From Kribbella jejuensis (lineage in GTDB: Bacteria; Actinomycetota; Actinomycetes; Propionibacteriales; Kribbellaceae): 64,000 nt of DNA. A program made the position numbers and the translations under genes. Below are positions 33,098 through 43,276 of the stretch, one piece after another. Each line of letters begins with the position of its first letter. Positions within the stretch are counted from its first letter, which is position 1. Below the pieces are notes generated by a model, which ran no database searches, was not told the origin of the DNA, and saw only the letters and a program-made list of their open reading frames with translations. The stretch spans positions 3,224,001-3,288,000 of the forward strand of contig NZ_VFMM01000001.1 in the NCBI RefSeq assembly GCF_006715085.1, in the 5' to 3' direction.

Positions 33098-34646
33098 GCG
33101 CGGCCTCACGCGCCCGCAGTTCGCGCCGCAGGATCTTCCCGGACGCCGCCTTCGGCACCGCGTCGATGAACTCCACCTGCCGGATCTTCTTGTACGGCGC
33201 CACCCGCGCGGCCACGTAGTCCATCACGTCCTGCTCGGTCAGCGACACCCCCGGCATCGGCACCACGAACGCCTTCGGCACTTCGTTGCCGTCCGCATCG
33301 ACCCCGATCACTGCCGCGTCGGCGATCCGGTCGTCGGTGAGCAGCACGGCCTCCAGTTCCGCGGGCGGCACCTGGTAGCCGTGGTACTTGATCAGCTCCT
33401 TCACCCGATCCACGACGTACAGGTAACCGCGATCGTCCATCCGCCCGATGTCACCGGTGTGCAGCCAGCCGTCCGCATCGATCGTCGCGTCCGTCTCCGC
33501 CTGCCGCCCGAGGTAGCCCTTCATCACCTGCGGTCCGCGGATCCAGATCTCGCCCTCGTCCGTATCGTTGCCATCGGCACCTACCAGTCGCATCTCCGTC
33601 GACGGGAACAGCTTCCCGACCGCACCCGGCGGCGGTTCCGGGTCGTCCTGCGGTACGGCGTGCGTACCGGGTGACAACTCGGTCATCCCGTACGCCTGCA
33701 GTACCGCGTGCAACCCGAGCCGCTTCGCGCACGCCTCGGCCAACTCACCGTCCAACGGCGCCGCCGCCGACGTCACGTATTTCAGATGGGACAGGTCCAC
33801 GCCGTCCACAGCCGGGTGCTTGGCCAGCGCCAGCACGACCGGCGGCGCCACGAACGCCCGCGTGATCCGCTGCTGATCCAGCGTCGTCAGGAACTGCTGC
33901 AGCTCGAACTTCGGCAGTACGACGACCGTCGCACCGAGCCGCAGCGGCAGGTTCATCAACACCGACAGCCCGTAGATGTGGAAGAACGGCAGGATCGCGA
34001 TGATCCGCTCCTCCTGTCCGAGCGTGATCATCACCTCGGCCTGCGAGATGTTCGTCGCGATGTTGCGATGGGTCAGCATCACGCCCTTCGCCGCGCCGGT
34101 GGTCCCGCTCGAGTACGGCAGTACGGCGAGATCTTCCGCTGGATCGATCTCCACCACAGGCTCGGGGGCGGTCGACGCGAACAGCTCCTGGACCGAGCGA
34201 TAGCCGTCGGCCTGGTCGCAGACGAAGATCTCCGATACGCCGGTCTCCTCGACCGCCGCGGCCGCGGCCGGCAGGAACAGCGAAATCGTCACCAGCAACT
34301 TCGCCTTCGAGTCGATCAGCTGCTTGTGCAGCTCGTCCGCGGTGTAGAGCGCGTTCACCGTGGTCACGGTCGCGCCGGCGCGGGTCGCGCCGTAGAACAC
34401 GACCGGGTACAGGATCGTGTTCGGGCTGTACAGCGCGATCACGTCGCCGTGCCGGATGCCTAGCTCCGCGAGACCGGCCGCGACCCGACGGGTCAGGCGA
34501 TCCAATTCCGCATAGCTGAGTGACTTGCCGGTGACACCGTCGACCATCGCCGGCCGGTCGCCGTACTCCTGCGCTCTGCCCAGGACGGCGTCGTGGATCG
34601 GTACGTCGAGCACTTCGACCGGCGGGAACTGACTGGTGATGGCCAT
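33090..34646 (-). CDS. Acyl-CoA ligase (4-coumarate-CoA ligase-like AMP-binding enzyme)
   Basis: 518 aa. The AMP-binding motif VLPYSSGTTGAAKGVML is near residue 170, YGMTELSPGTHAVP near 310 is the ATP/adenylate motif, and the hinge and catalytic Lys region (GYLYVVDRVKELIKYHGYQVPPAELE; PKAASGKILRREL) is complete. It activates a carboxylic acid to its CoA ester through an acyl-AMP. The 4CL-like branch includes fatty and aromatic acid ligases, so the acid is not fixed by sequence. In this operon it probably makes the entry CoA ester. 11 bases separate it from the upstream dehydrogenase. Confidence 0.92.
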   Translation of the reverse strand: MAITSQFPPVEVLDVPIHDAVLGRAQEYGDRPAMVDGVTGKSLSYAELDRLTRRVAAGLAELGIRHGDVIALYSPNTILYPVVFYGATRAGATVTTVNALYTADELHKQLIDSKAKLLVTISLFLPAAAAAVEETGVSEIFVCDQADGYRSVQELFASTAPEPVVEIDPAEDLAVLPYSSGTTGAAKGVMLTHRNIATNISQAEVMITLGQEERIIAILPFFHIYGLSVLMNLPLRLGATVVVLPKFELQQFLTTLDQQRITRAFVAPPVVLALAKHPAVDGVDLSHLKYVTSAAAPLDGELAEACAKRLGLHAVLQAYGMTELSPGTHAVPQDDPEPPPGAVGKLFPSTEMRLVGADGNDTDEGEIWIRGPQVMKGYLGRQAETDATIDADGWLHTGDIGRMDDRGYLYVVDRVKELIKYHGYQVPPAELEAVLLTDDRIADAAVIGVDADGNEVPKAFVVPMPGVSLTEQDVMDYVAARVAPYKKIRQVEFIDAVPKAASGKILRRELRAREAARE

Positions 34647-34657
34647 GGCCCCACTCC

Positions 34658-35815
34658 TTAGTACGACTTGGGCAGTCCGAGGCTGTGTTGGGCGACGAAG
34701 TTCAGGATCATTTCCCGGCTCACCGGAGCGATCCGGGTCGCGCGGGCGGCGGCGACCAGCGCGGCGACGCCGTACTCGACCGTCATACCGTTCCCGCCGA
34801 GCGATTGCACGGCCTGGTCGGTGGCCCGTACGGCGACCTCACCGGCGGCGTACTTCGCCATGTTCGCGGCCTCGCCGGCGCCCAGGTCGTCGCCGGCGTC
34901 GTACAGCGCGGCGGCCTTCTGCATCATCAGCCGGGCAAGTTCGAGCTCGATCTTGATCTGCGCGAGCGGATGCGCCAGGCCTTGGTGCGCGCCGATCGGT
35001 TGCTTCCACACCTGGCGTTCCTTGACGTACGCCGTTGCCTTGCCGAGCGCATGCCGCGCAATACCGAGCGCGAACGCCGACGCCATGATCCGCTCCGGGT
35101 TCAGGCCCGCGAACAGTTGCATGAGCGCCGCGTCCTCGGATCCGACGAGCGCTTCGCGCCGCAGTTGTACGTCGTCCAGGAACAGGGCGTACTGCTTGTC
35201 CGGGCTGATCAGATCCATCTCGATCTGCCGGAACTCCACGCCCGGTGCGTCGGTCGGGACGATGAACAGCGCGGGTTTGAGCTTGCCGGTGCGAGCGTCT
35301 TCGGTGCGGCCGACCACGAGGACGGCCTTCGCGACATCGAGGCCGGAGATGAACACCTTCTGCCCGGTGAGCGACCAGCCGTGGTCCATGCGGCGGGCGG
35401 TGGTGGTGATCTGGTGCGAATTCGAGCCGGCGTCGGGTTCGGTGATCGCGAACGCCATGATCGTCGTACCGTCCGCGAGACCCGGCAGCCACCGCTGCTT
35501 CTGGTCGTCGGTGCCGAAGCGGGAGATGACCGTGCCGCAGATGGAGGGCGAGACCACCATCATCAGCAGCGGGCAGCCGGCCGCGCCGAGTTCCTCCAGC
35601 ACGATCGACAGGTCGGCCATCCCGCCGCCACCACCGCCGTACTGCTCGGGAAGATTCACCCCGAGGAACCCGAGCTTGCCCGCCTCGAGCCACAACTCGG
35701 TGGTGTGCCCACCGGTCCGAGCCTGCCGGTTGAACCACTCGTAGCCGTACTTCTTCCCGAGCTCACCGACGACCTTGCGCAACTCCCGGCGCTCTTCGGA
35801 TTCGACGAAGTTCAT
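34658..35815 (-). CDS. Acyl-CoA dehydrogenase (first of two in operon)
   Basis: 385 aa, ATG 35815 overlapping the biotin carboxylase stop by 4 bases. FAD-binding segments MAFAITEPDAGSNSHQITTTARR and SLTGQKVFISGLDVAKAVLVVG are typical. The catalytic base is probably the Glu in LNPERIMASAF, the helix-G position used by isovaleryl- and long-chain-type enzymes, since the usual C-terminal EGT motif is absent. QSLGGNGMTVEYG closes the flavin site. It should oxidise an acyl-CoA to the 2,3-enoyl-CoA before carboxylation. Confidence 0.9.
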   Translation of the reverse strand: MNFVESEERRELRKVVGELGKKYGYEWFNRQARTGGHTTELWLEAGKLGFLGVNLPEQYGGGGGGMADLSIVLEELGAAGCPLLMMVVSPSICGTVISRFGTDDQKQRWLPGLADGTTIMAFAITEPDAGSNSHQITTTARRMDHGWSLTGQKVFISGLDVAKAVLVVGRTEDARTGKLKPALFIVPTDAPGVEFRQIEMDLISPDKQYALFLDDVQLRREALVGSEDAALMQLFAGLNPERIMASAFALGIARHALGKATAYVKERQVWKQPIGAHQGLAHPLAQIKIELELARLMMQKAAALYDAGDDLGAGEAANMAKYAAGEVAVRATDQAVQSLGGNGMTVEYGVAALVAAARATRIAPVSREMILNFVAQHSLGLPKSY

Positions 35816-37731
35816 GCTTCCTCCCCGACCACGGCCAGTACGGCGCCGACCTCGACCTGTTGTCCCGCTGCCACCTTCAGCTCGCCGACCACCCCGTCCG
35901 CCGGGGCGGCGATCGCATGCTCCATCTTCATCGCCTCCAGCCAGAGCAGCGGCTGCCCTTCCTGCACCACGTCGCCGACCTGCACACCGACCCGGATGAC
36001 GGTCCCCGGCATTGGCGCCACCAACGACCCAATGGCAACCTGCGCCGCCGGATCGACGAACCGTTCCACCGGCGTGAACGCGACACTCCCCAGGGGCGAG
36101 TCCACACAAACAAGCCCGGCCGAGCTCCCGCCGTACGCCGCCACCGCGAACGCCCGGCGTACACCGTCCACCTCGAGCACTACCTGCCCACAGTCCAGGG
36201 AAATCAGCGCAGTGTTGCCGTCAACAACCAATCCGTCCCGCGTCAGCCGGTACTCGACCTCGACGACCTGATCGCCGTACCGGTAACTCTTCCGCTGCGG
36301 CTGCGACACCAGGTTCCGCCACCCGCTCGGCACCCGCACCGGAGTACGTCGTCCAGCCGCATCGGCGAGCGCGGCCGCCAGCGCGGACACTCGCACCACC
36401 GCGTCGTCGACCGCTCCACCCACACCGTGCTCCTCGAAGAAGCCGGTATCGGTGTCCCCCGCGAGAAACGCCGGATGCCGAAGAATCCACACCAACAACT
36501 CACGATTGGTCCCGGGCCCGTGCAGTCGCGCCTGCTGAAGAGCAACGGCCAACCGCCGCGCAACCGCCGCCCGATCCGCACCAGACGCAATAACCTTCGC
36601 CAACATCGCGTCGTAGTACGGCGAAACCTCGGACCCGTCCGCCACTCCCGAATCCACCCGAACGTCCGCGGGCAGTTCGAAGCGGTGGAGGGTGCCGGTC
36701 TGGGGCTGCCAGTCGTGCAGCGGATCCTCGGCGTACAGCCGGACCTCGATCGCATGGCCGACCGTGGGAGGTGGTTCGGGTGGGAGCCGTTCCCCGGCGG
36801 CCACGGCGAACTGCAACTGGACCAGGTCGAGGCCCGTGGTCTCCTCGGTGACCGGGTGTTCCACCTGGAGACGGGTGTTCATCTCGAGGAAGTAGAACGC
36901 ACCGTTCTCGTCGGCGAGGAACTCGACGGTTCCGGCGCCGACGTATCCGATCGCCGCCGCCGCCTTCCGCGCCGCGTCGAACAAGGCAGGCCGCATCGAC
37001 GGGATGCGTTCGACCAGCGGCGACGGGGCCTCCTCGACGACCTTCTGGTGGCGGCGCTGGATCGAGCACTCGCGCTCACCGACCGCCCAGATCGTCCCGT
37101 GCTGGTCCGCCATCACCTGTACTTCGATGTGCCGCCCACGCGCGAGATACCGCTCGCAGAACACGGTCCCGTCGCCGAAGGCCGACAACGCCTCCGCCGA
37201 CGCGGCGTCAATCTCCGCGGCAAGATCCGCGAGCCGCGTCACGACCCGCATCCCGCGCCCACCACCACCGGCGGACGCCTTCACCAGTACGGGCAGATCG
37301 TCCGCCGACACCTCTGCCGGCGTCAGTTCGGCCAGCACCGGTACCCCGGCCGCCGCCATCAGCTTCTTCGCCTCGATCTTCGACCCCATCGACGAGATCG
37401 CATCCACCGGCGGTCCGATCCAGGTCAACCCCGCATCGATCACCGCCTGCGCGAACGCAGCATTCTCGGACAGAAAGCCGTACCCCGGATGGACGGCGTC
37501 CGCCCCGGCTCGCAACGCCGCCTCGACGATCAGCTCGCTCCGCAGGTAGGTCTCACCCGGCGCATTCCCCGGCAGATGTACGCCGGCATCCGCCTCGTCG
37601 ACGTACGGCATCCACGCATCAGCTGTCGAGTACACCGCGACTGTGGACAACCCGAGCGCCCGAGCAGTACGGAAGATCCGGCGAGCGATCTCGCCCCGGT
37701 TCGCGACCAGTACCGAAGAGATCATCCGCAT
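35812..37731 (-). CDS. Acyl-CoA carboxylase alpha subunit: biotin carboxylase fused to biotin carrier
   Basis: 639 aa from ATG 37731, coupled to the carboxyltransferase stop by a TGATG overlap (ATG 37725 is a close alternative). Biotin carboxylase N-domain VLVANRGEIARRIFRTAR, ATP-grasp KASAGGGGRGMRVV, and catalytic ERECSIQRRHQKVVEEAPS and MNTRLQVEHPVTEETTGLDLV are intact. The biotinylated Lys is about residue 602 in WLEAMKMEHAI. It carboxylates biotin with ATP and bicarbonate. Domain layout equals the methylcrotonyl- or geranyl-CoA carboxylase alpha subunits. Confidence 0.95.
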   Translation of the reverse strand: MRMISSVLVANRGEIARRIFRTARALGLSTVAVYSTADAWMPYVDEADAGVHLPGNAPGETYLRSELIVEAALRAGADAVHPGYGFLSENAAFAQAVIDAGLTWIGPPVDAISSMGSKIEAKKLMAAAGVPVLAELTPAEVSADDLPVLVKASAGGGGRGMRVVTRLADLAAEIDAASAEALSAFGDGTVFCERYLARGRHIEVQVMADQHGTIWAVGERECSIQRRHQKVVEEAPSPLVERIPSMRPALFDAARKAAAAIGYVGAGTVEFLADENGAFYFLEMNTRLQVEHPVTEETTGLDLVQLQFAVAAGERLPPEPPPTVGHAIEVRLYAEDPLHDWQPQTGTLHRFELPADVRVDSGVADGSEVSPYYDAMLAKVIASGADRAAVARRLAVALQQARLHGPGTNRELLVWILRHPAFLAGDTDTGFFEEHGVGGAVDDAVVRVSALAAALADAAGRRTPVRVPSGWRNLVSQPQRKSYRYGDQVVEVEYRLTRDGLVVDGNTALISLDCGQVVLEVDGVRRAFAVAAYGGSSAGLVCVDSPLGSVAFTPVERFVDPAAQVAIGSLVAPMPGTVIRVGVQVGDVVQEGQPLLWLEAMKMEHAIAAPADGVVGELKVAAGQQVEVGAVLAVVGEEA

Positions 37732-39284
37732 CACATCCGGAAGACGCCGAAGGTCGAGGTGCCTTCGACCGGGGCGGAGTGGATGGCGGACAGGCAGATG
37801 CCCAGGACCGTCCGGGTGTCGCGGGGGTCGATGACGCCGTCGTCGTACAAGCGTCCGGACAGGAACATCGGCAGCGACTCCGCTTCGATCTGACCCTCGA
37901 CGTACGCGCGCATCTGCCGGTCACCGTCCTCGTCGTACGGCATGCCCTTCGCCTCCGCGGCTGCCCGCGCGACGATCGACAGCACACCGGCCAGCTGCTG
38001 CGGCCCCATCACCGCCGACTTCGCGGACGGCCACGCGAACAGGAACCTCGGATCGAACGCCCGACCGCACATCCCGTAGTGCCCGGCGCCGTACGAGGCT
38101 CCCATCAGGATCGAGATGTGCGGAACACGCGAGTTCGAGACCGCGTTGATCATCTGCGCGCCGTGTTTGATGATTCCACCCTGCTCGTACTCCTGCCCGA
38201 CCATGTATCCGGTCGTGTTGTGCAGGAAGATCAGCGGCGTGTTCGCGCGGTTTGCGAGCTGGATGAACTGCGCCGCCTTCTGCGACTCCTCGCTGAACAG
38301 CACGCCGCGCGCGTTCGCCAGGATCCCCACCGGGTACCCGTGCACCGACGCCCAGCCGGTCGCCAGCGACGAACCGTACAGCGGCTTGAACTCGTCGAAC
38401 ACCGACCCGTCCACCACGCGAGCGATCACGTCCCGCGGATCGAACGGGATCTTGAGGTCACCCGGCACGATGTCGAGCAGGTCGTCGGCGGGCAGCAACG
38501 GTTCGTCGTACGACGGTTGCGGCGGCGGACCGAGCTTGCGCCAGTTGAGCCGGGACACGATCTGCCGGCCGAGCCGGATCGCGTCCTGCTCGTCGACGGC
38601 GAAGTAGTCGGCCAGCCCGGACTTCCGCGCGTGCATCGACGCCCCGCCGAGCGACTCGTCGTCCGCGTCCTCGCCAGTCGCCATCTTCACCAGCGGCGGG
38701 CCCGCGAGGAACACCTTGGCACCGCCGTCGACCATCACGACGTAGTCGCTCATCCCGGGGATGTACGCGCCGCCTGCGGTCGAGTTGCCGAACACCAGCG
38801 CGATGGTCGGGATCCCTTCGGCGGACAGCCGGGTCAGGTTCCGGAACATCGCGCCGCCGGGGATGAAGATCTCCTTCTGCGTCGGCAGGTCCGCGCCGCC
38901 GGACTCCACCAGGCTGATCACCGGCAGCCGGTTCGCCCGCGCGATCTCATCGGCCCGCAAGGCTTTCTTCAGCGTCCAAGGGTTGGAGGCGCCGCCTTTG
39001 ACGGTGGGGTCGTTCGCGGTGATCAGGCACTCGACGCCCTCGACGACGCCGATCCCGGTCACCAGACTGGCGCCGACCGCGAAGTCGGAACCCCAGCCGG
39101 CCAGCGGCGAGAGCTCGAGGAAGTACGAGTCCGGGTCGAGTAGTAGCTCGATCCGCTCCCGGGCGAGCAGTTTGCCGCGCTGATGATGCCGCTCGACGTA
39201 CTTCGGTCCACCGCCCGCGAGCGCCTTCTCGTGCTCGGCATCGAGCGCGGCGAGCTTCTCCAACATCTGCTGGCGATTACTCAT
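37731..39284 (-). CDS. Acyl-CoA carboxylase beta subunit (carboxyltransferase)
   Basis: 517 aa, ATG 39284 overlapping the upstream dehydrogenase stop as ATGA. N-terminal HHQRGKLLARERIELLLDPDSYFLELS and oxyanion motifs GGASNPWTLKKALRADEIA and FLHNTTGYMVGQEYEQGGIIKHGAQM match methylcrotonyl/geranyl-CoA carboxylase beta subunits more than propionyl-CoA ones. It transfers CO2 from biotin to the gamma carbon of a 3-methyl-enoyl-CoA. Together with the alpha subunit next to it this makes a complete carboxylase. Confidence 0.94.
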   Translation of the reverse strand: MSNRQQMLEKLAALDAEHEKALAGGGPKYVERHHQRGKLLARERIELLLDPDSYFLELSPLAGWGSDFAVGASLVTGIGVVEGVECLITANDPTVKGGASNPWTLKKALRADEIARANRLPVISLVESGGADLPTQKEIFIPGGAMFRNLTRLSAEGIPTIALVFGNSTAGGAYIPGMSDYVVMVDGGAKVFLAGPPLVKMATGEDADDESLGGASMHARKSGLADYFAVDEQDAIRLGRQIVSRLNWRKLGPPPQPSYDEPLLPADDLLDIVPGDLKIPFDPRDVIARVVDGSVFDEFKPLYGSSLATGWASVHGYPVGILANARGVLFSEESQKAAQFIQLANRANTPLIFLHNTTGYMVGQEYEQGGIIKHGAQMINAVSNSRVPHISILMGASYGAGHYGMCGRAFDPRFLFAWPSAKSAVMGPQQLAGVLSIVARAAAEAKGMPYDEDGDRQMRAYVEGQIEAESLPMFLSGRLYDDGVIDPRDTRTVLGICLSAIHSAPVEGTSTFGVFRM

Positions 39285-40402
39285 GCCGTGTACCCCAGTC
39301 GTCTGGAGGCGAGACCGGTCAGGATCTCGGTGGTGCCGCCGCCGATGGCGAGGATCTTCTGGTCGCGGTACTGGCGTTCCACTTCGGCCTCGCGCATGTA
39401 CCCGAGGCCGCCGTGCAACTGCAGCGCCTGATCACAGACCCACTGCCCCGCCTCGACCGCGGTGTTCTTCGCGAAACAGGTCTCCGCGACGACGTCCTCA
39501 CCGGCGTCCGCCCGCCGCGCCACCTCGTGGACGTACACGCGCGCCACGGAAATCCGCCGCGCCATTTCGGTCAACGTGTGCTGCACCGTCTGCCGGGAGA
39601 TCAACGGCCGCCCGAACGTCTCCCGCTCCCGGCACCACGCAACCGTGAGATCAAGGGCCCGCTGCGCCCCTGCATAAGCCTGCACGGCCAGCGTCAACCG
39701 CTCGGCCACGAAGTTGACCGCCAGCTGCACAAACCCGGTCCCCGGCGCGCCCACCAGGTTGCTCGCCGGCACCCGTACGTCGGTGAAGGACAGCTCCGCG
39801 GTGTCGGAGCACAACCATCCCATCTTCTCCAGCCGCCTCGAAACCACGAAGCCGGCCGCACCCTTCTCGATCACCAGGAGGCTGATCCCGTGCGGTCCAG
39901 CGCCATCAGTACGGACTGCCGTGGTAACAAAATCCGCCCGGCACCCCGACGTGATGAACGTCTTCGCACCGTTCACCACAAACACATCGCCCTCGCGGCG
40001 GGCCGTCGTACGAAGAGATGCGACGTCGGAGCCGCCGCCAGGTTCGGTGATCGCCAGTGCGCCGATCAGCTCACCGTCCAACGTTGGCCGAACCCACCGC
40101 TCGAGGTGCTGCTCGTTGCCTTCAGCAATGATGTGGGGTAGTGCGATCCCGCAGGTGAGCAGGGAAGCAACGAGGCCTCCGGAGCCGCCGGTGTAGTGCA
40201 TCTCTTCGACCACCGCGATCGCGTCGAGCAGCGATCCACCGCCACCACCGACCGCCTCCGGAAACCCGACGCCCAGCAACCCGAGCGCGCCGGCCTTCTT
40301 GTGCAGCTCCCGCGGCAGTTCACCGTCCCGCTCCCACTGGTCGAGGTGCGGCAGCACCTCGGCGCGCATGAATCGTCGAACCGACTCGCGGAAGTCGTTC
40401 AC
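39281..40402 (-). CDS. Acyl-CoA dehydrogenase (second of two in operon)
   Basis: 373 aa from GTG 40402, with GGAGGTG seven bases upstream and a GTGA overlap with the AtuA stop. Flavin motifs LIGALAITEPGGGSDVASLRTTAR and VNGAKTFITSGCRADFV are clear. The C-terminal motif reads LAIGGGTTEIL, lacking the medium-chain Glu, while a Glu in NFVAERLTLAVQ sits in the helix-G position as in isovaleryl/long-chain enzymes. A citronellyl-CoA or isovaleryl-CoA dehydrogenase role is plausible in this operon. Confidence 0.92.
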   Translation of the reverse strand: MNDFRESVRRFMRAEVLPHLDQWERDGELPRELHKKAGALGLLGVGFPEAVGGGGGSLLDAIAVVEEMHYTGGSGGLVASLLTCGIALPHIIAEGNEQHLERWVRPTLDGELIGALAITEPGGGSDVASLRTTARREGDVFVVNGAKTFITSGCRADFVTTAVRTDGAGPHGISLLVIEKGAAGFVVSRRLEKMGWLCSDTAELSFTDVRVPASNLVGAPGTGFVQLAVNFVAERLTLAVQAYAGAQRALDLTVAWCRERETFGRPLISRQTVQHTLTEMARRISVARVYVHEVARRADAGEDVVAETCFAKNTAVEAGQWVCDQALQLHGGLGYMREAEVERQYRDQKILAIGGGTTEILTGLASRRLGYTA

Positions 40403-42108
40403 AACAGCACCTCCGGTACGTCGACGTACCGTGACCGCAGCCATTCCCCGAGCGCCTTCGCCTGCGGGTCGAACCGCGCCTGCGCCGCGACCCCCTCACC
40501 GAGCAGACCCTCGACCACGAAGTTGACCGCGAACAGATTCGGCAGCAGGTACCGCGTCACGGCCAACGGTTGCGTCTCCGGCAGCAACTCCTTGAACAGC
40601 TCCACCGTGAGCGTGTGCGCGAGCCACCGCCACGACTTGTCGTCCCGTACCCACACGCCGACGTTCGCGTCACCGCCCTTGTCGCCCGACCGCGCACCGG
40701 CGATCCGGCCGAGCGGGACCTCGCGCGTTCGCGGCGGTCCGCTCGACAGCTGCAGCAACGGCAGCGGTTCCTCGATGTCGTCGACGGGTTCGAGCGGCAG
40801 TGTCTCGGGCGCCGGCTCGATCACGGTACGCGAGCCGTCCGGCAGTACGACGACATGCTCGACGTCGTGGATGTCGACGTACCCGGCCTGGAACACGCCG
40901 TACGGCGAACCCTCACCAGGTGGCGCGGTGACGTGGAAGCCGGGGTAGCTCGCCAGCGCCAGCTCGACCGCCGCGCTGCTGAACGCGCGTCCGACGACCT
41001 TCGGATCGAGGTCCTTCACCGCGCAGCGGAGGAAAACGCTGGCCTCCTCCTCGGTCTCGGCGTTCGGCTTCTCGGTCCAGGCGAGCGACCACTTCAGCTC
41101 CGCGGGCCGCTTCGGCAGCGCGTCCTCCAGTTGCTGCTGGACGAGTTCGGCCTTCTGCTCGAGTTGCAGGCCGGTCAGGACGAAGTCGACCTCGTTGCGG
41201 AAACCGCCGACGCTGTTCAGCGAGACCTTGTACGTCGGCGGCGGCGCCTCACCGCGGACGCCGGAGATCCGGACCCGATCCGGACCGTCGGCGCTGAGCT
41301 CGATCGTGTCGAGCCGGGTGGTGACGTCCGGACCGGCGTACCGGGCGCCGGTGATCTCGTACAGCAGCTGCGCCTTGACCGTGTCGATCGTGACCGCGCC
41401 GCCGGTGCCGTCGTGCTTGGTGATCACGCTGCTGCCGTCCGCGTGGATCTCCGCGATCGGGAACCCGGGTCGGCCGAAGTCGCGGATCTCGGTGAAGAAC
41501 GCGTAGTTCCCGCCGGTGGCCTGGCACCCGCACTCGATCACATGCCCGGCCGCGACCGCACCGGCGAGTTCGTCGTACTGCGTCCGCCGCCACCCGTGAT
41601 GCGCCGCGGCCGGCCCGACGATCACCGAAGCGTCGGTCACCCGCCCGGTGACCACCACATCAGCCCCGGCATCCAGCGCCGCCGCGATGCCCCACGCGCC
41701 CAGGTAAGCGTTGGCAGTCATCGGCTGACCCAGCCCCAGCTCTTCGGTCCTGGGCAGGAGGTCATCGCCCTCGACGTACGCAACCTTCGGATGCAACCCG
41801 AGCTTCTCCGCCAGCTCCTCGATCGCCGCGGCCAGCCCGGCAGGATTCAACCCACCCGCATTGCTGACGATCTTCACGCCTCGGTCGAGTGCCTCCCCCA
41901 GCCCGGTCTCGAGCTGCTTGAGGAACGTCCTCGCATAGCCCAGCTCAGGGTCCTTCAGCCGATCGCGCCCGAGGATCAGCATCGTCAACTCGGCCAGGTA
42001 GTCGCCCGTCAACACATCCAACGGCCCGCCGGTCAGCATCTCCTGCACAGCACTGAACCGGTCACCGTAGAACCCAGACGCATTCCCGATCCGGATCGGT
42101 GCCTTCAT
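40399..42108 (-). CDS. AtuA-like protein (DUF1446 plus C-terminal ferredoxin-fold domain)
   Basis: 569 aa, ATG 42108 overlapping the upstream stop as ATGA. The N-terminal 450 residues match the acyclic terpene utilisation AtuA/DUF1446 family ([61 protein letters not shown]). The last 110 residues carry the AtuA-like motif [19 protein letters not shown]. In Pseudomonas atuA is required for citronellol/geraniol growth, but its reaction is unproven. Its presence is the main reason to read this operon as terpenoid or related branched-chain catabolism. Confidence 0.9.
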   Translation of the reverse strand: MKAPIRIGNASGFYGDRFSAVQEMLTGGPLDVLTGDYLAELTMLILGRDRLKDPELGYARTFLKQLETGLGEALDRGVKIVSNAGGLNPAGLAAAIEELAEKLGLHPKVAYVEGDDLLPRTEELGLGQPMTANAYLGAWGIAAALDAGADVVVTGRVTDASVIVGPAAAHHGWRRTQYDELAGAVAAGHVIECGCQATGGNYAFFTEIRDFGRPGFPIAEIHADGSSVITKHDGTGGAVTIDTVKAQLLYEITGARYAGPDVTTRLDTIELSADGPDRVRISGVRGEAPPPTYKVSLNSVGGFRNEVDFVLTGLQLEQKAELVQQQLEDALPKRPAELKWSLAWTEKPNAETEEEASVFLRCAVKDLDPKVVGRAFSSAAVELALASYPGFHVTAPPGEGSPYGVFQAGYVDIHDVEHVVVLPDGSRTVIEPAPETLPLEPVDDIEEPLPLLQLSSGPPRTREVPLGRIAGARSGDKGGDANVGVWVRDDKSWRWLAHTLTVELFKELLPETQPLAVTRYLLPNLFAVNFVVEGLLGEGVAAQARFDPQAKALGEWLRSRYVDVPEVLL

Positions 42109-42893
42109 GCGAACTGCCCCGGCTCCCGGCCCTTCCCCGGCATCCCGGCGAAGGCCTGGATGATGCTGAGCCATTCCTCGGCGTCAGCCCCGTCCGCCTC
42201 GACCGACAGGTCGTCGCGGTGCCGCCGCTGCGTCGCCAGCAGACAGAAGTCGAGCGCCGGAGCCGTCACCCGCTGAGCCGCGTCCTCCGGCCCGAAGACC
42301 CATGCATCACCGTCAGGTCCGGTGAGTTCGACGCGGAACGCCTCCACCGGCGGGGTCCGATTGCTGAGCACGTACGCGAAGTCCCGCGTGCGCACCGCCA
42401 GGTGGGCGACGTGGCGCAGCCGGTTGCTCGGTTGGCGGCGTACGCCGAGCGCGTCGAACACGTCCTGTCCGTGCGCCCACGTCTCCATCAACCGCGCGGT
42501 CGCCATCGACGTCGGGCTCATCGGCGGTCCGTACCACAGCACCTTCTCGCCCGCCGGCACCTTCTTCAGTGCCTCGGCGAGCTCCGCGCGCGTCTCCCGC
42601 CAGTACGTCAGCAACTCGTCCGGCGGCAGCGCGGCAGTCTCCGCCGCCCCGTCGTCGACGTACGTCGCCGGACTGGCCGCGGCGACCTGCAACGAAGCCT
42701 TGAATGCCTCAGGATCCGTCGCCGCGAGCTGCGCCGCCTCGTCCGTCCAGGCCAGGTGAGCGATCTGATGTGCGATCGTCCAGCCTTCGGCCGGAGTCGG
42801 GGTGGACCACTCGTCCGCGGCCAGCCCACCGACCAACCGGTCCAGCTCGGCACTCTCGGCCCACAGATCCGCCAGCACTTCGTCCAGTTGCAC
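42105..42893 (-). CDS. TIGR03084/maleylpyruvate-isomerase-like (DinB-fold) protein
   Basis: 262 aa from GTG 42893, chosen for the GAGGGAG seven bases upstream. The N-terminal helix bundle ([47 protein letters not shown]) matches the mycothiol-dependent maleylpyruvate isomerase / TIGR03084 family, with conserved His/Asp that could bind a divalent metal ([16 protein letters not shown]-like HGQD). TIGR03084 proteins commonly sit in operons of acyl-CoA enzymes in actinobacteria, as here. The reaction is unknown. First gene of the eight-gene unit. Confidence 0.85.
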   Translation of the reverse strand: MQLDEVLADLWAESAELDRLVGGLAADEWSTPTPAEGWTIAHQIAHLAWTDEAAQLAATDPEAFKASLQVAAASPATYVDDGAAETAALPPDELLTYWRETRAELAEALKKVPAGEKVLWYGPPMSPTSMATARLMETWAHGQDVFDALGVRRQPSNRLRHVAHLAVRTRDFAYVLSNRTPPVEAFRVELTGPDGDAWVFGPEDAAQRVTAPALDFCLLATQRRHRDDLSVEADGADAEEWLSIIQAFAGMPGKGREPGQFA

Positions 42894-43018
42894 GCTGCAC
42901 TCCCTCGCCGGGATCGATGCAGCCGAGCTTCCCACTCCCGGCAAAAAGAATCAAGCGTGCTTGTTTTCCGTTTCGCAGCTGCCACCGACGGCCAGGCGAC
43001 CGTCGGCGACACCCGCTC

Positions 43019-43183
43019 TCAGTGCTTGCTGCGGCGGACCATCCGAACGAGCCGGGTCCAGGCGTCGCGGACCCCGGAACGGGGAACCCGGACGGGTAGT
43101 GGCTGCGAGAGCCCATCGACGGCGGACGGCGGCGTGCCTGGCGTAGACGGTTCGGGCGTGTCTCGACGATTGATGGCCGACAT
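43019..43183 (-). CDS. Small basic protein of 54 aa
   Basis: ATG 43183 with a strong ribosome site (TTGAGGAG, 5 bases from the start). The product begins MSAINRRDTPEPSTPG, has a Pro/Ser/Thr-rich middle, and ends with the basic stretch RLVRMVRRSKH. Third codon positions are mostly G or C, as in real genes here. It lies 126 bases upstream of the acyl-CoA operon on the same strand. No family is recognised. It could be a small regulator, or an operon leader gene. Confidence 0.55.
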   Translation of the reverse strand: MSAINRRDTPEPSTPGTPPSAVDGLSQPLPVRVPRSGVRDAWTRLVRMVRRSKH

Positions 43184-43276
43184 GACATCTCCTCAAGAGG
43201 GCCGGTACGGCTGGCAGCCTCAAGGTGGGGTGTCATCGATTCCGGGACTGCTGCCCACAGTACGCCGGTTGTCACC

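Noticed and set aside
40570..42276. 568-codon plus-strand frame opposite the AtuA-like gene
   Set aside because: Shadow frame; the minus strand matches AtuA/DUF1446 throughout.
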